DNA from: CAIWHR01 sp963836265
Lineage (GTDB): Bacteria > Pseudomonadota > Gammaproteobacteria > Burkholderiales > Casimicrobiaceae
Length of the DNA stretch: 64,000 nt
Assembly (NCBI GenBank): GCA_963836265.1
Contig: CAWIIO010000001.1
Coordinates: 248,001 to 312,000, forward strand
Direction of reading: 5' to 3'
Shown here in pieces: positions 33,613 to 41,737 of this stretch (position 1 is its first letter; each line of letters starts with the position of its first letter). The notes beneath the pieces are model-generated. The model worked only from the letters and a program-made list of their open reading frames with translations. It was not told the DNA's origin and searched no databases. The position numbers were made by a program, and so were the translations under genes.

Positions 33613-35043
33613 TCAGAAGTTGAGCGAGCGATTGTCGACCGCGAGCGCGGCCTCGCGCGTCGCTTCCGAAAGCGACGGATGCGCATGACAGATCCGCGCA
33701 AGGTCCTCGCTCGAGGCGCCGAATTCCATCGCCACGACGCCCTCCGCGATCAGCTCCGACGCGTACGGGCCGATTACGTGCATGCCCAGGATCCGATCCG
33801 TCTTCGCGTCGGCGAGGATCTTCACGAAACCGGTCGTGTCTCCCATTGCCCGCGCCCGGCCGTTGGCGGAAAAGGGGAAGCTTCCGGCCCGATAGGGCAC
33901 GCCATCGGCTTTCAGCTGCTGCTCGGTCCTGCCGACCCACGCGATCTCGGGCCACGTGTAGATGACCCACGGAATCGTGTTGAAATCGACGTGCCCGTGC
34001 TGGCCGGCGATGCGCTCGGCGACGGCCACACCTTCGTCCTCGGCCTTGTGCGCGAGCATCGGACCGCGGACGACGTCGCCGATCGCCCATACGTTGCCGA
34101 GGTTGGTGCGGCAGTCGCCATCGACCGCGACGAAGCCCCGCTCGTCGAGCGTCAACCCCACCGCGGCGGCGTTGAGGCCGCCGGTGTGCGGCAAGCGTCC
34201 GATCGAGACGATCAGCCGATCGAACGTCGCCGCTTCGCTCTTGCCGGTCGCGGCGGTCCATTCGACAGCGACCTCGTTCTTGCGAGGGGTGACCTTGGCG
34301 ACGGTGACACCGAGCTCCACCGCGAGCCCCTGCTTCGCCAGGACTTTCTGCGCCTCCTTCGCCACCGCCTCGTCGGCGATCCCGAGCAACGTCGGCAGCG
34401 CTTCCAGCACCGTGACCTTGGCGCCCAGCCGCCGCCAGACGCTCCCCATCTCGAGCCCGATGACGCCCGCCCCGACGACGCCAAGCCGAGCGGGAACGTC
34501 CCCGAGCGCGAGCGCGCCCTCGTTGTCGAGGACGCGCTTGTTGTCGATCGCGACACCGGGAAGCGGCCGCGGTTTCGAACCGGTCGCGATGATGACGTGC
34601 CTCGCCGTCAGCTCCGCCGCATGCTCCCCGGCGACGTTGACGATCCAGCCCGCGGTCGCGTCGCCGCCTGCGAACGATCCCTTGCCGTGCAAGAACGCGA
34701 CTTTGTTCTTCTTGAACAGGTACATGATGCCGTCGTTGTTCTGGGCGACGACCTTGTCCTTGCGCGCCATCATCTTCGCGACGTCGATTGCGACGCCGTC
34801 GACCTCGATGCCGTGCGCGGCGAACGCGTGTCCCACGAGCTCGTAGTTCTCGGACGACTGCAGCAGCGCCTTCGACGGGATGCAGCCGACGTTGGTGCAG
34901 GTCCCGCCGGGCGCCGGCTTGCCGCCCGCGCGCGCCCAATCGTCGATGCACGCGGTCCTCAATCCGAGTTGCGCGGCGCGGATCGCGGCCGTGTAGCCGC
35001 CGGGGCCGGCGCCGATCACGACGACGTCGTATTGTTCAGCCAT
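33613..35043 (-). CDS. lpdA: dihydrolipoyl dehydrogenase, E3 component of 2-oxoglutarate dehydrogenase
   Basis: 476-residue flavoprotein disulfide reductase that reoxidises dihydrolipoamide with NAD+. FAD motif VVVIGAGPGGYTAAIRAAQLG, redox-active Cys pair in GGTCTNVGCIPSKALL, NAD motif VVGAGVIGLEMGSVWRRLG, and the C-terminal His-Glu dyad region ICHAHPSLSEATREA. Being third in odhA-odhB-lpd, it probably serves the 2-oxoglutarate complex. It is separated from odhB by 155 bases holding a REP-like element rather than the usual short spacer. Confidence 0.96.
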   Translation of the reverse strand: MAEQYDVVVIGAGPGGYTAAIRAAQLGLRTACIDDWARAGGKPAPGGTCTNVGCIPSKALLQSSENYELVGHAFAAHGIEVDGVAIDVAKMMARKDKVVAQNNDGIMYLFKKNKVAFLHGKGSFAGGDATAGWIVNVAGEHAAELTARHVIIATGSKPRPLPGVAIDNKRVLDNEGALALGDVPARLGVVGAGVIGLEMGSVWRRLGAKVTVLEALPTLLGIADEAVAKEAQKVLAKQGLAVELGVTVAKVTPRKNEVAVEWTAATGKSEAATFDRLIVSIGRLPHTGGLNAAAVGLTLDERGFVAVDGDCRTNLGNVWAIGDVVRGPMLAHKAEDEGVAVAERIAGQHGHVDFNTIPWVIYTWPEIAWVGRTEQQLKADGVPYRAGSFPFSANGRARAMGDTTGFVKILADAKTDRILGMHVIGPYASELIAEGVVAMEFGASSEDLARICHAHPSLSEATREAALAVDNRSLNF

Positions 35044-35091
35044 CGATGGCCACTCCCTGTCGGTACGTCCGGAAACGGGAAAGCGATGGCG

Positions 35092-35171
35092 CCGTTGTCG
35101 TCTCCGCGCAGGCGGAGACCCAGAGTCTTTGGACCGGACGACGCTGGATCCCCGCGTTCGCGGGAATGACG
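35092..35171. repeat. REP-like composite element with paired hairpins
   Basis: Two hairpins face each other: GTCTCCGC/GCGGAGAC at 35100-35119, and TCCCCGCG/CGCGGGAA at about 35148-35165. The outer ends form an imperfect inverted repeat (GTCTCCGCG...CCCAG versus the reverse of CTGGATCCCCGCG...GAATGACG). The right half matches 4042-4067 in reverse. It fills the odhB-lpdA gap inside the operon. Confidence 0.7.
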
Positions 35172-35198
35172 GGCCGCGCGTTGATTCAGGCCTTCGTT

Positions 35199-36422
35199 CT
35201 ACAAGTCGAGCAGCATCCTTGCCGGGTCTTCCAACGCTTCCTTGATCGCCACCAGCGACAGCACTGCCTCGCGCCCGTCGATGATCCGGTGATCGTACGA
35301 CTGCGCGAGGTAGTTCATCGGCCGCACGACGATCTGCCCGTTCTCGACGACCGCGCGGTCCTTCGTCGCATGCACGCCCAGGATCGCCGATTGCGGCGGG
35401 TTGATGATCGGCGTCGACAGCATCGATCCGAACACGCCGCCGTTGGAAATCGTGTAGGTGCCGCCGGTCAATTCCTCGACCGTCAGCTTGCCCTCCTGGG
35501 CCCGCCTGCCGAAATCGGCGATCATCGCCTCGATCTCGGCGATGGTCAGCTGATCGGCGTCGCGGACGATCGGCACCACCAGCCCGCGGGGGCTGCCTAC
35601 GGCGATGCCGATGTCGAAATAGCCGTGGTAGACGACGTCGGTGCCGTCGATCGATGCGTTGACCGCGGGAAATTTCTTGAGCGCATGAACCGCCGCCTTC
35701 ACGAAGAAGCCCATGAAGCCGAGCTTGACGCCGTGCTCCTTCTCGAAGCGGTCCTTGTACTTGTTGCGCAACTCGATCACCGGCTGCATGTTGACTTCGT
35801 TGAACGTGGTGAGGATCGCGGCCGTCGATTGCGAGGCGACCAGTCGCTCGGCGACGCGCTGGCGCAGCCGCGACATCGGCACCCGCTGCTCCGGGCGATT
35901 GCCCGGCGGGAGTTGCATCGCCGGCGCGGGCGGCGCCTTCGCGGCCGGGGGGGGCGCCGCCGGCGCCGCGCGATTTTCGACGGCGGCGATCACATCGCCC
36001 TTCGTGATCCGCCCCCCGCGCCCCGTGCCTTCGACTTCGGACGGGCCGAGACCCTGCTCGGCCATCATCTTGCGTGCCGCCGGCAGCGCGCTCGCCGCGA
36101 CCGCGGCCGGAGACGCGCTCGCCGCGGGTGACACTCGCTCACGGGCGGAGGGCGCTGCCGTCGGCGCCGCCGCCGTCCCCTTCGCCTCGGTGTCGATGAT
36201 GGCGATCACCTCCTGGCCGGCGACCGTCGAACCGTCACCTTTGCGGATCTCGATCAGCGAGCCTGCCGCGGGCGCCGGCAATTCGAGCACGACCTTGTCG
36301 GTCTCGACGTCGACCAGGTTCTCGTCGCGGGCAACGGCCTCGCCCGCCTTCTTGTGCCAGTTGACGAGCGTCGCCTCGGCCACCGACTCCGGCAACTGGG
36401 GGACTTTGACCTCGACTTGCAT
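35199..36422 (-). CDS. odhB: dihydrolipoyllysine-residue succinyltransferase (2-oxoglutarate dehydrogenase E2)
   Basis: 407 residues: one lipoyl domain with the lipoylated Lys43 (VETDKVVLE), an Ala/Pro-rich linker, a peripheral subunit-binding domain (about 118-155, ARKMMAEQGLGPSEVEGTGRGG), a second Ala/Pro linker, and the catalytic acyltransferase domain ending in YDHRIIDGREAV with the active-site His and Asp. It transfers the succinyl group to CoA in the TCA cycle. The ATG at 36422 gives the standard QVEVKVPQLPES N-terminus; it lies 13 bases after odhA. Confidence 0.96.
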   Translation of the reverse strand: MQVEVKVPQLPESVAEATLVNWHKKAGEAVARDENLVDVETDKVVLELPAPAAGSLIEIRKGDGSTVAGQEVIAIIDTEAKGTAAAPTAAPSARERVSPAASASPAAVAASALPAARKMMAEQGLGPSEVEGTGRGGRITKGDVIAAVENRAAPAAPPPAAKAPPAPAMQLPPGNRPEQRVPMSRLRQRVAERLVASQSTAAILTTFNEVNMQPVIELRNKYKDRFEKEHGVKLGFMGFFVKAAVHALKKFPAVNASIDGTDVVYHGYFDIGIAVGSPRGLVVPIVRDADQLTIAEIEAMIADFGRRAQEGKLTVEELTGGTYTISNGGVFGSMLSTPIINPPQSAILGVHATKDRAVVENGQIVVRPMNYLAQSYDHRIIDGREAVLSLVAIKEALEDPARMLLDL

Positions 36423-36435
36423 GGCCTTGGTTCCG

Positions 36436-39279
36436 TCAGGTTCGGACCAGCATCTCGCCCTCGGAGAGCGGCGGCGGCGCAAAGGCGTCCTCGATCAACT
36501 GCTGCTGTCGCTCCAGGTGCTTCGACATGTACCCGACCGCCGTCGTTGCCGCCACCGGGCGCCCGGCGTAGGAGACGATCTGCTTCGGCGACGCATCGGC
36601 CCGGAAGTAGGCGCGGAGCCGGTACCAGGCACCCTGGTTCTGCGGCTCTTCCTGGCACCAGACGATCTCGGTCGCATTCGGAAACTTCGCGAGCTGTTCC
36701 TTGAGGTCGGCGTGCGGAAACGGATACTGCTGCTCGAGGCGGACGATCGCAACGTCGCCGATCTTCTGCTCGCGCCGGTGCGCGACCAGCTCGTAGTAGA
36801 CCTTGCCCGAGCAGAGAATGATGCGGCGCACGTTCCTGGCTGCGATCTTCTCGACCTCGCCGATCACGTTCTGGAAACCACCCTTTGCCAGATCCTCGAG
36901 CGACGACACGGCCTCCTTGTGCCGCAGCAGGCTCTTCGGGCTCATCACGATCAGCGGGCGCCGAAACGATCGCAGCATCTGCCGCCGGAACAGATGGAAG
37001 ATCTGCGCGGGCGTCGTCGGCACGCACACTTGCATGTTGTGCTCGGCGCAGAGCTGCAGGTAGCGCTCGGGCCGCGCCGAGGAGTGCTCGGGACCCTGGC
37101 CTTCGTAGCCGTGGGGCAGCAGCAGAACGAGGCCGCAGATGCGCCCCCATTTGACTTCGCCCGAGGCGATGAACTGGTCGATGACGACCTGCCCGCCGTT
37201 GGCGAAGTCCCCGAACTGCGCCTCCCAGATGACGAGGCGCCTGGGGTCCGATGTCGCATAGCCGTACTCGAAGCCGAGCACGCCGTACTCGGTCAGCACC
37301 GAATCGATCACTTCGAATTCCGGCTGGTTCGGCTTGACGTGCTCGAGCGGGACCCAGGTGCCCGAGTCCCATTTCTCGCGGTTCTGGTCGTGAAGCACGG
37401 CGTGCCGGTGCGAGAACGTACCGCGGGCGACGTCCTCGCCGGAGAGCCGCACCCCGATGTCCTCATCCAGAAGCGTCGCGTAAGCGAGCGTTTCGGCCAT
37501 CCCCCAGTCGAGCGGCAGCATGCCTTCGCGCATCGCCTTGCGGTCGGCCATCACGCGCTCGACCCGCGAGTGCAGCTTGAAGCCTTCCGGCACGCGGGCG
37601 ACGTTCTTCGCAAGGGCCTTGAGCTTGTCCATCGGCACCGTCGTGTCGCACGGATCGGTCCAGCTGCGGCCCTTGTACGGCGTCCAGTCGACCGAGAACG
37701 GCGCCTTGTAGTTGGACAGAATCGTCGTGTTCGTGTGCAGGCCCTTGTCCATCGCCGTCCGGTAGGTCGCGATCATCGCGTCGGCGTCGTCGGGCTTGAT
37801 CACGCCTTCGCGCGCGAGGACGTCGGCATAGAGCCTGCGCGTGCCTGGATGCTGATGGATTTTCTTGTACATCAACGGCTGCGTCACCATCGGTTCGTCC
37901 GCCTCGTTGTGGCCGAGGCGACGGAAGCAGACCAGGTCGATGAACACGTCGCGGTGGAACTGGCGACGGAATTCCATCGCCATCTCGACTGCGAGCAGAC
38001 AGACCTCGGGGTCGTCGGCGTTGACGTGGAAGATCGGCGCCTCAGCCATTTTCGCGATGTCGGTGCAATAGAGGGTGCCGCGGGTGTCGCGCGGATCCGA
38101 TGTGGTGAACCCGATCTGGTTGTTGACGACGATATGGATCGTGCCGCCGGTGTAGTAGCCGCGGGTCTGCGCCATGTTCAGGATTTCCTGGATGACGCCC
38201 TGCCCGGCGACCGCGGCATCGCCGTGGATCAGCACCGGCAGCACCTGGTCGCCTTCTCGGTCGCCCCGGCGGTGCTGCCGCGCGCGCACCGAGCCTTCGA
38301 CGACGGGGTCGACGGCTTCGAGATGCGACGGGTTGAACGCGAGCGTGAGGTGCATCGGCCCGCCCGGCGTGACGACGTCCGACGAAAAGCCCTGGTGGTA
38401 CTTGACGTCGCCGGCCACGAGCGCCTGCGCCTGCTTGCCTTCGAACTCCGAGAACAGGTCGGCAGGCATCTTGCCGAAGATGTTGACGAGCACGGTGAGA
38501 CGGCCGCGATGCGCCATCCCGATCACCGTCTCCTGCACTCCGGCTACGCCCGCCTTCTGGATCAGGTGGTCGAGCATCGGGATCAGCGTGTCGCCGCCCT
38601 CGCCCGAGAAGCGCTTCTGGCCGACGTACTTCGTATGCAGATAACGCTCGAGCGTTTCGGCCGCGGTGAGCCGCTCGAGGAGATGACGGCGCTGCTCCGG
38701 CGTGTACGTCGGCCGCGAGCGGATCGGCTCCAGGTGCTGCTGGACGAAGCGCTTGATCGACGTGTCCGAGATATACATGTATTCGGCGCCGAACGTGCGG
38801 CAGTACGTGTCCTTCAGCGCCTCGATGAGATCGCGCAGCCGCATCCGCTCGGGTCCGGCCTTGAACGAGCCGACGTCGAACTCGGTGTCGAGATCGGCGT
38901 CGGTGAAGCCGTAGGTCGAGAGATCGAGGTCGGCGATATAGCGCTTCTCCTGTCGCTTCAGCGGGTCGATCTCGGCGTGGAACATGCCGAGCGTGCGAAA
39001 CTTCCCGATCATCTGCAGGACCAGCACCTGCTTGTGCATCGTCGCGGCGTCCACCATCGCGCCGGACACCTTGCGGCTCTTGCCCAGGCGAATGAACGAT
39101 TCGATGACCGGTGCATGCGCGACGTCGGCGGCTCCGCCGCGCAGGGTCTCGAAGTACGCGCGCCAGTCGGGAGCAACGGCGGCCGGGTTCGCGAGGTACT
39201 GCTCGTACTGCTCTTCGATGAACGGTGCGTTGCCGCCAAACAGCGTGCTGGTGGACTCGAGTTCTCGCATCGTGCTCAT
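36436..39279 (-). CDS. odhA: 2-oxoglutarate dehydrogenase E1 component
   Basis: 947-residue thiamine-diphosphate decarboxylase of the TCA cycle. The N-terminal E2-binding segment (LFGGNAPFIEEQYEQYLANP) is present. The core shows GMAHRGRLTVLVN, the HGDAAVAGQGVIQE segment, and the ThDP/Mg region VNNQIGFTTSDP. The C-terminal transketolase-like half has FEYGYATSDP, GQVVIDQFI and LLLPHGYEGQGPEHSSAR, with the multifunctional E1 end GRPVAATTAVGYMSKH. A good ribosome-binding site (AAGGAAG) precedes the ATG at 39279. It starts 22 bases after the gltA stop. Confidence 0.97.
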   Translation of the reverse strand: MSTMRELESTSTLFGGNAPFIEEQYEQYLANPAAVAPDWRAYFETLRGGAADVAHAPVIESFIRLGKSRKVSGAMVDAATMHKQVLVLQMIGKFRTLGMFHAEIDPLKRQEKRYIADLDLSTYGFTDADLDTEFDVGSFKAGPERMRLRDLIEALKDTYCRTFGAEYMYISDTSIKRFVQQHLEPIRSRPTYTPEQRRHLLERLTAAETLERYLHTKYVGQKRFSGEGGDTLIPMLDHLIQKAGVAGVQETVIGMAHRGRLTVLVNIFGKMPADLFSEFEGKQAQALVAGDVKYHQGFSSDVVTPGGPMHLTLAFNPSHLEAVDPVVEGSVRARQHRRGDREGDQVLPVLIHGDAAVAGQGVIQEILNMAQTRGYYTGGTIHIVVNNQIGFTTSDPRDTRGTLYCTDIAKMAEAPIFHVNADDPEVCLLAVEMAMEFRRQFHRDVFIDLVCFRRLGHNEADEPMVTQPLMYKKIHQHPGTRRLYADVLAREGVIKPDDADAMIATYRTAMDKGLHTNTTILSNYKAPFSVDWTPYKGRSWTDPCDTTVPMDKLKALAKNVARVPEGFKLHSRVERVMADRKAMREGMLPLDWGMAETLAYATLLDEDIGVRLSGEDVARGTFSHRHAVLHDQNREKWDSGTWVPLEHVKPNQPEFEVIDSVLTEYGVLGFEYGYATSDPRRLVIWEAQFGDFANGGQVVIDQFIASGEVKWGRICGLVLLLPHGYEGQGPEHSSARPERYLQLCAEHNMQVCVPTTPAQIFHLFRRQMLRSFRRPLIVMSPKSLLRHKEAVSSLEDLAKGGFQNVIGEVEKIAARNVRRIILCSGKVYYELVAHRREQKIGDVAIVRLEQQYPFPHADLKEQLAKFPNATEIVWCQEEPQNQGAWYRLRAYFRADASPKQIVSYAGRPVAATTAVGYMSKHLERQQQLIEDAFAPPPLSEGEMLVRT

Positions 39280-39301
39280 CGTTCTTCCTTTCGGACCGTC
39301 G

Positions 39302-40606
39302 TCAGCGCTGCGCGAGCGGGGTGACCGACCGCCGTTTCGCCCCCGCGAAGAGCTGGCGCGGGCGGCCGATCTTGTATTCCGGGTCGGTAATCATCTCGTT
39401 CAGCTGCGCGATCCAGCCGACGGTGCGCGCGAGCGCGAAGATCGCCGTGAACAACGACACCGGGATGCCGATCGCCTTCTGCACGATTCCGGAGTAGAAA
39501 TCGACGTTCGGATAGAGCTTGCGGGTGACGAAATAATCGTCCTCGAGCGCGATCTTCTCCAGCGCCATCGCCAGCTTGAACAGCGGGTCGTCACCCAGTC
39601 CCAGCTCTCCCAGCACCTCGTGGCAGGTCTCGCGCATCAGCTTCGCGCGCGGGTCGTAGTTCTTGTACACCCGATGGCCGAAGCCCATCAGCTTGACGCT
39701 GCTGTTCTTGTCCTTGACCTTGGCGATGAATTCGCCGATCTTCGCCGCCCCGCCATTCTTCTGGATGTCGTAGAGCATGTTGAGGCTCGCCTCGTTCGCC
39801 CCGCCGTGCGCCGGGCCCCACAGACACGCAACACCCGCCGCAATCGCCGCGAACGGGTTGGTGCCCGACGATGCGCACAACCGCACCGTGGACGTCGACG
39901 CGTTCTGCTCGTGGTCGGCGTGCAGGATGAAGATCCGGTCGAGCGCACGCACCAGAACCTCGTTGATCGTGTACTCCTCGCACGGCGTGGCGAACATCAT
40001 TCGCATGAAGTTCGCCGCATACGTCTGGTCGTTGCGCGGATACATGTACGGCTGGCCGACCGTGTACTTGTATGCCATCGCCACCAGCGTCGGCATCTTC
40101 GCGATCAGCCGGATCGCGGAGATGTCGCGCTGGTGGGCATCGTTGAGGTTGATCGAATCGGGGTAGAACGCGCTCATCGCTCCGACGAGGCCGGTCAGCA
40201 CCGCCATCGGGTGCGCGTCGCGACGGAATCCGCGCATGAAGAACTGCATCTGCTCGTTCACCATCGTGTGCTTGGTGACGCGGCTGACGAAGTCCGCCTT
40301 CTGGGTGACGTTGGGCAGCTCGCCATAGAGCAGCAGATGGCAGACCTCGAGGAAGTCGCACTTGACCGCGAGCTCCTCGATCGGATAGCCGCGATAGAGC
40401 AGCTCTCCCTTGTCGCCATCGATGAACGTGATCGCCGAGCTGCACGCGGCCGTCGACAGGAAGCCCGGGTCGTAGGTGAAGCGGCCGGTCTTGCCGTAGA
40501 GCGTGCGGATGTCGATGACGTCCGGCCCGACGCTGCCGGAGAGAACGGGGAAGGTGACGGCGGGTGCGCCGTCAGAGAAGGTCAGCGTTGCGGTGCGATC
40601 GGTCAT
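39302..40606 (-). CDS. gltA: citrate synthase (hexameric, TCA cycle)
   Basis: 434-residue type II citrate synthase condensing acetyl-CoA and oxaloacetate. Active-site segments: ILHADHEQNASTSTVR, GPAHGGANEA, FGHRVYKNYDPRA. The long N-terminal beta domain (FTYDPGFLSTAACSS) marks the NADH-sensitive gram-negative type, in contrast with the shorter PrpC encoded at 48607. It lies 108 bases after sdhE in the sdh-gltA-odh arrangement; a small GC-rich hairpin occupies part of that gap. Confidence 0.97.
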   Translation of the reverse strand: MTDRTATLTFSDGAPAVTFPVLSGSVGPDVIDIRTLYGKTGRFTYDPGFLSTAACSSAITFIDGDKGELLYRGYPIEELAVKCDFLEVCHLLLYGELPNVTQKADFVSRVTKHTMVNEQMQFFMRGFRRDAHPMAVLTGLVGAMSAFYPDSINLNDAHQRDISAIRLIAKMPTLVAMAYKYTVGQPYMYPRNDQTYAANFMRMMFATPCEEYTINEVLVRALDRIFILHADHEQNASTSTVRLCASSGTNPFAAIAAGVACLWGPAHGGANEASLNMLYDIQKNGGAAKIGEFIAKVKDKNSSVKLMGFGHRVYKNYDPRAKLMRETCHEVLGELGLGDDPLFKLAMALEKIALEDDYFVTRKLYPNVDFYSGIVQKAIGIPVSLFTAIFALARTVGWIAQLNEMITDPEYKIGRPRQLFAGAKRRSVTPLAQR

Positions 40607-40714
40607 GATGTCGTCTCTCCATCCGTTGTGGCGGGTTCGTGCGGCGGCCGGGGAGCGGCGGGTCCGCCGTTGACTCGGGAAATGCGTGCTCCTGGTCGTC
40701 GCATGCGGTTGAAA

Positions 40715-41023
40715 CTATGGCGTCCCGCGCATCGGTTCGTCGTCCTGTCGCCGCATCGCGGAAAGCAGCGGACCGAGCGCCGCGTCGTTTGGCTCGGCAC
40801 GCCCCGACAGCAGGTCCCACAGCTCGCCGTCGGCAAGAGCGAGGAGGCGGTCGAGCGACGCCGCCTCGGTCTCGGTCAGCGCTTCGCCGCGCGCGTCGAG
40901 GAAGCGCGCGAGGAGCAGATCGTTTTCCAGCATGCCGCGCCGGCAGCGCCAGCGCATGCGCTTTAGTTCGGTCTGGTCCACGGGAAATCCACCATGCGGG
41001 GCGCGCGGTACCGGGGGCGTCAT
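40715..41023 (-). CDS. sdhE: succinate dehydrogenase assembly factor SdhE
   Basis: 102-residue protein of the SdhE/SDHAF2 (DUF339) family, which promotes covalent FAD attachment to SdhA. The essential RGxxE motif appears as RRGMLE at about residues 28-33, followed by the helical LLLARFLDARG segment and the C-terminal WDLLSGRAEPND. The ATG at 41023 overlaps the sdhB stop by four bases (ATGA), so the two are translationally coupled, matching its partnership with the complex encoded just upstream. Confidence 0.94.
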   Translation of the reverse strand: MTPPVPRAPHGGFPVDQTELKRMRWRCRRGMLENDLLLARFLDARGEALTETEAASLDRLLALADGELWDLLSGRAEPNDAALGPLLSAMRRQDDEPMRGTP

Positions 41024-41715
41024 ACGGCCCGTTTCACCATGATTTCCTTGATCTTGCCGATGGCCTTGGTCGGATTGAGGTTCTTCGGACAGACGTCGAC
41101 GCAGTTCATGATCGTGTGGCAGCGGAACAGCCGGTAAGGATCCTCGAGGTTGTCGAGCCGCTCGCCGGTGGCCTGATCGCGCGAATCTGCAATGAAGCGA
41201 TACGCCGCGAGGAGGCCGGCGGGGCCGACGAACTTGTCCGGGTTCCACCAGAACGACGGACAGGCGGTCGAGCAGCACGCGCACAGGATGCACTCGTAGA
41301 GGCCGTCGAGCTCCTCGCGGTCCTCCGGCGACTGCAGCCGCTCCTTCTCCGGCGGCGGCGAGTCGTTGACCAGGTACGGCTTGATCGAGTGGTACTGCTT
41401 GAAAAACAGGCTCATGTCGACGATCAGGTCGCGGATCACCGGCAGGCCGGGCAGCGGTCGCAGCTCGACCGGTTCCCGGAGAGTCTTGAGATTCGTGACG
41501 CAGGCGAGGCCGTTCTTGCCGTTGATGTTCATCGCGTCGGAGCCGCACACGCCCTCGCGGCAGCTCCTCCGGAACGACAGCGTGTCGTCGGCCGCCTTCA
41601 GCCGAATCAATGCGTCGAGCAGCATTCGATCGTGGGGATCGAGCACGATGTCGTAATCCTGGACGTAGGGCCTCGCGTCCTTCTCGGGGTCGTAGCGGTA
41701 GACGCGGAACTTCAT
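41020..41715 (-). CDS. sdhB: succinate dehydrogenase iron-sulfur subunit
   Basis: 231 residues carrying all three clusters of complex II: 2Fe-2S ligands in SCREGVCGSDAMNINGKNG and the following Cys, 4Fe-4S ligands in CILCACCSTACP, and 3Fe-4S ligands in CHTIMNCVDVCPKNLNP. It passes electrons from the SdhA flavin to ubiquinone at the SdhCD anchor. It lies 22 bases after sdhA; its stop overlaps the sdhE start. Confidence 0.97.
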   Translation of the reverse strand: MKFRVYRYDPEKDARPYVQDYDIVLDPHDRMLLDALIRLKAADDTLSFRRSCREGVCGSDAMNINGKNGLACVTNLKTLREPVELRPLPGLPVIRDLIVDMSLFFKQYHSIKPYLVNDSPPPEKERLQSPEDREELDGLYECILCACCSTACPSFWWNPDKFVGPAGLLAAYRFIADSRDQATGERLDNLEDPYRLFRCHTIMNCVDVCPKNLNPTKAIGKIKEIMVKRAV

Positions 41716-41737
41716 TCAGTGGCTCCGAACGCGGACG

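Noticed and set aside
35713..39324. 1203-codon + strand open frame opposite odhA/odhB
   Set aside because: Shadow of odhA and odhB. The composition is His/Arg/Asp-rich with no recognisable motif, and the opposite strand matches E1 and E2 over their full length.
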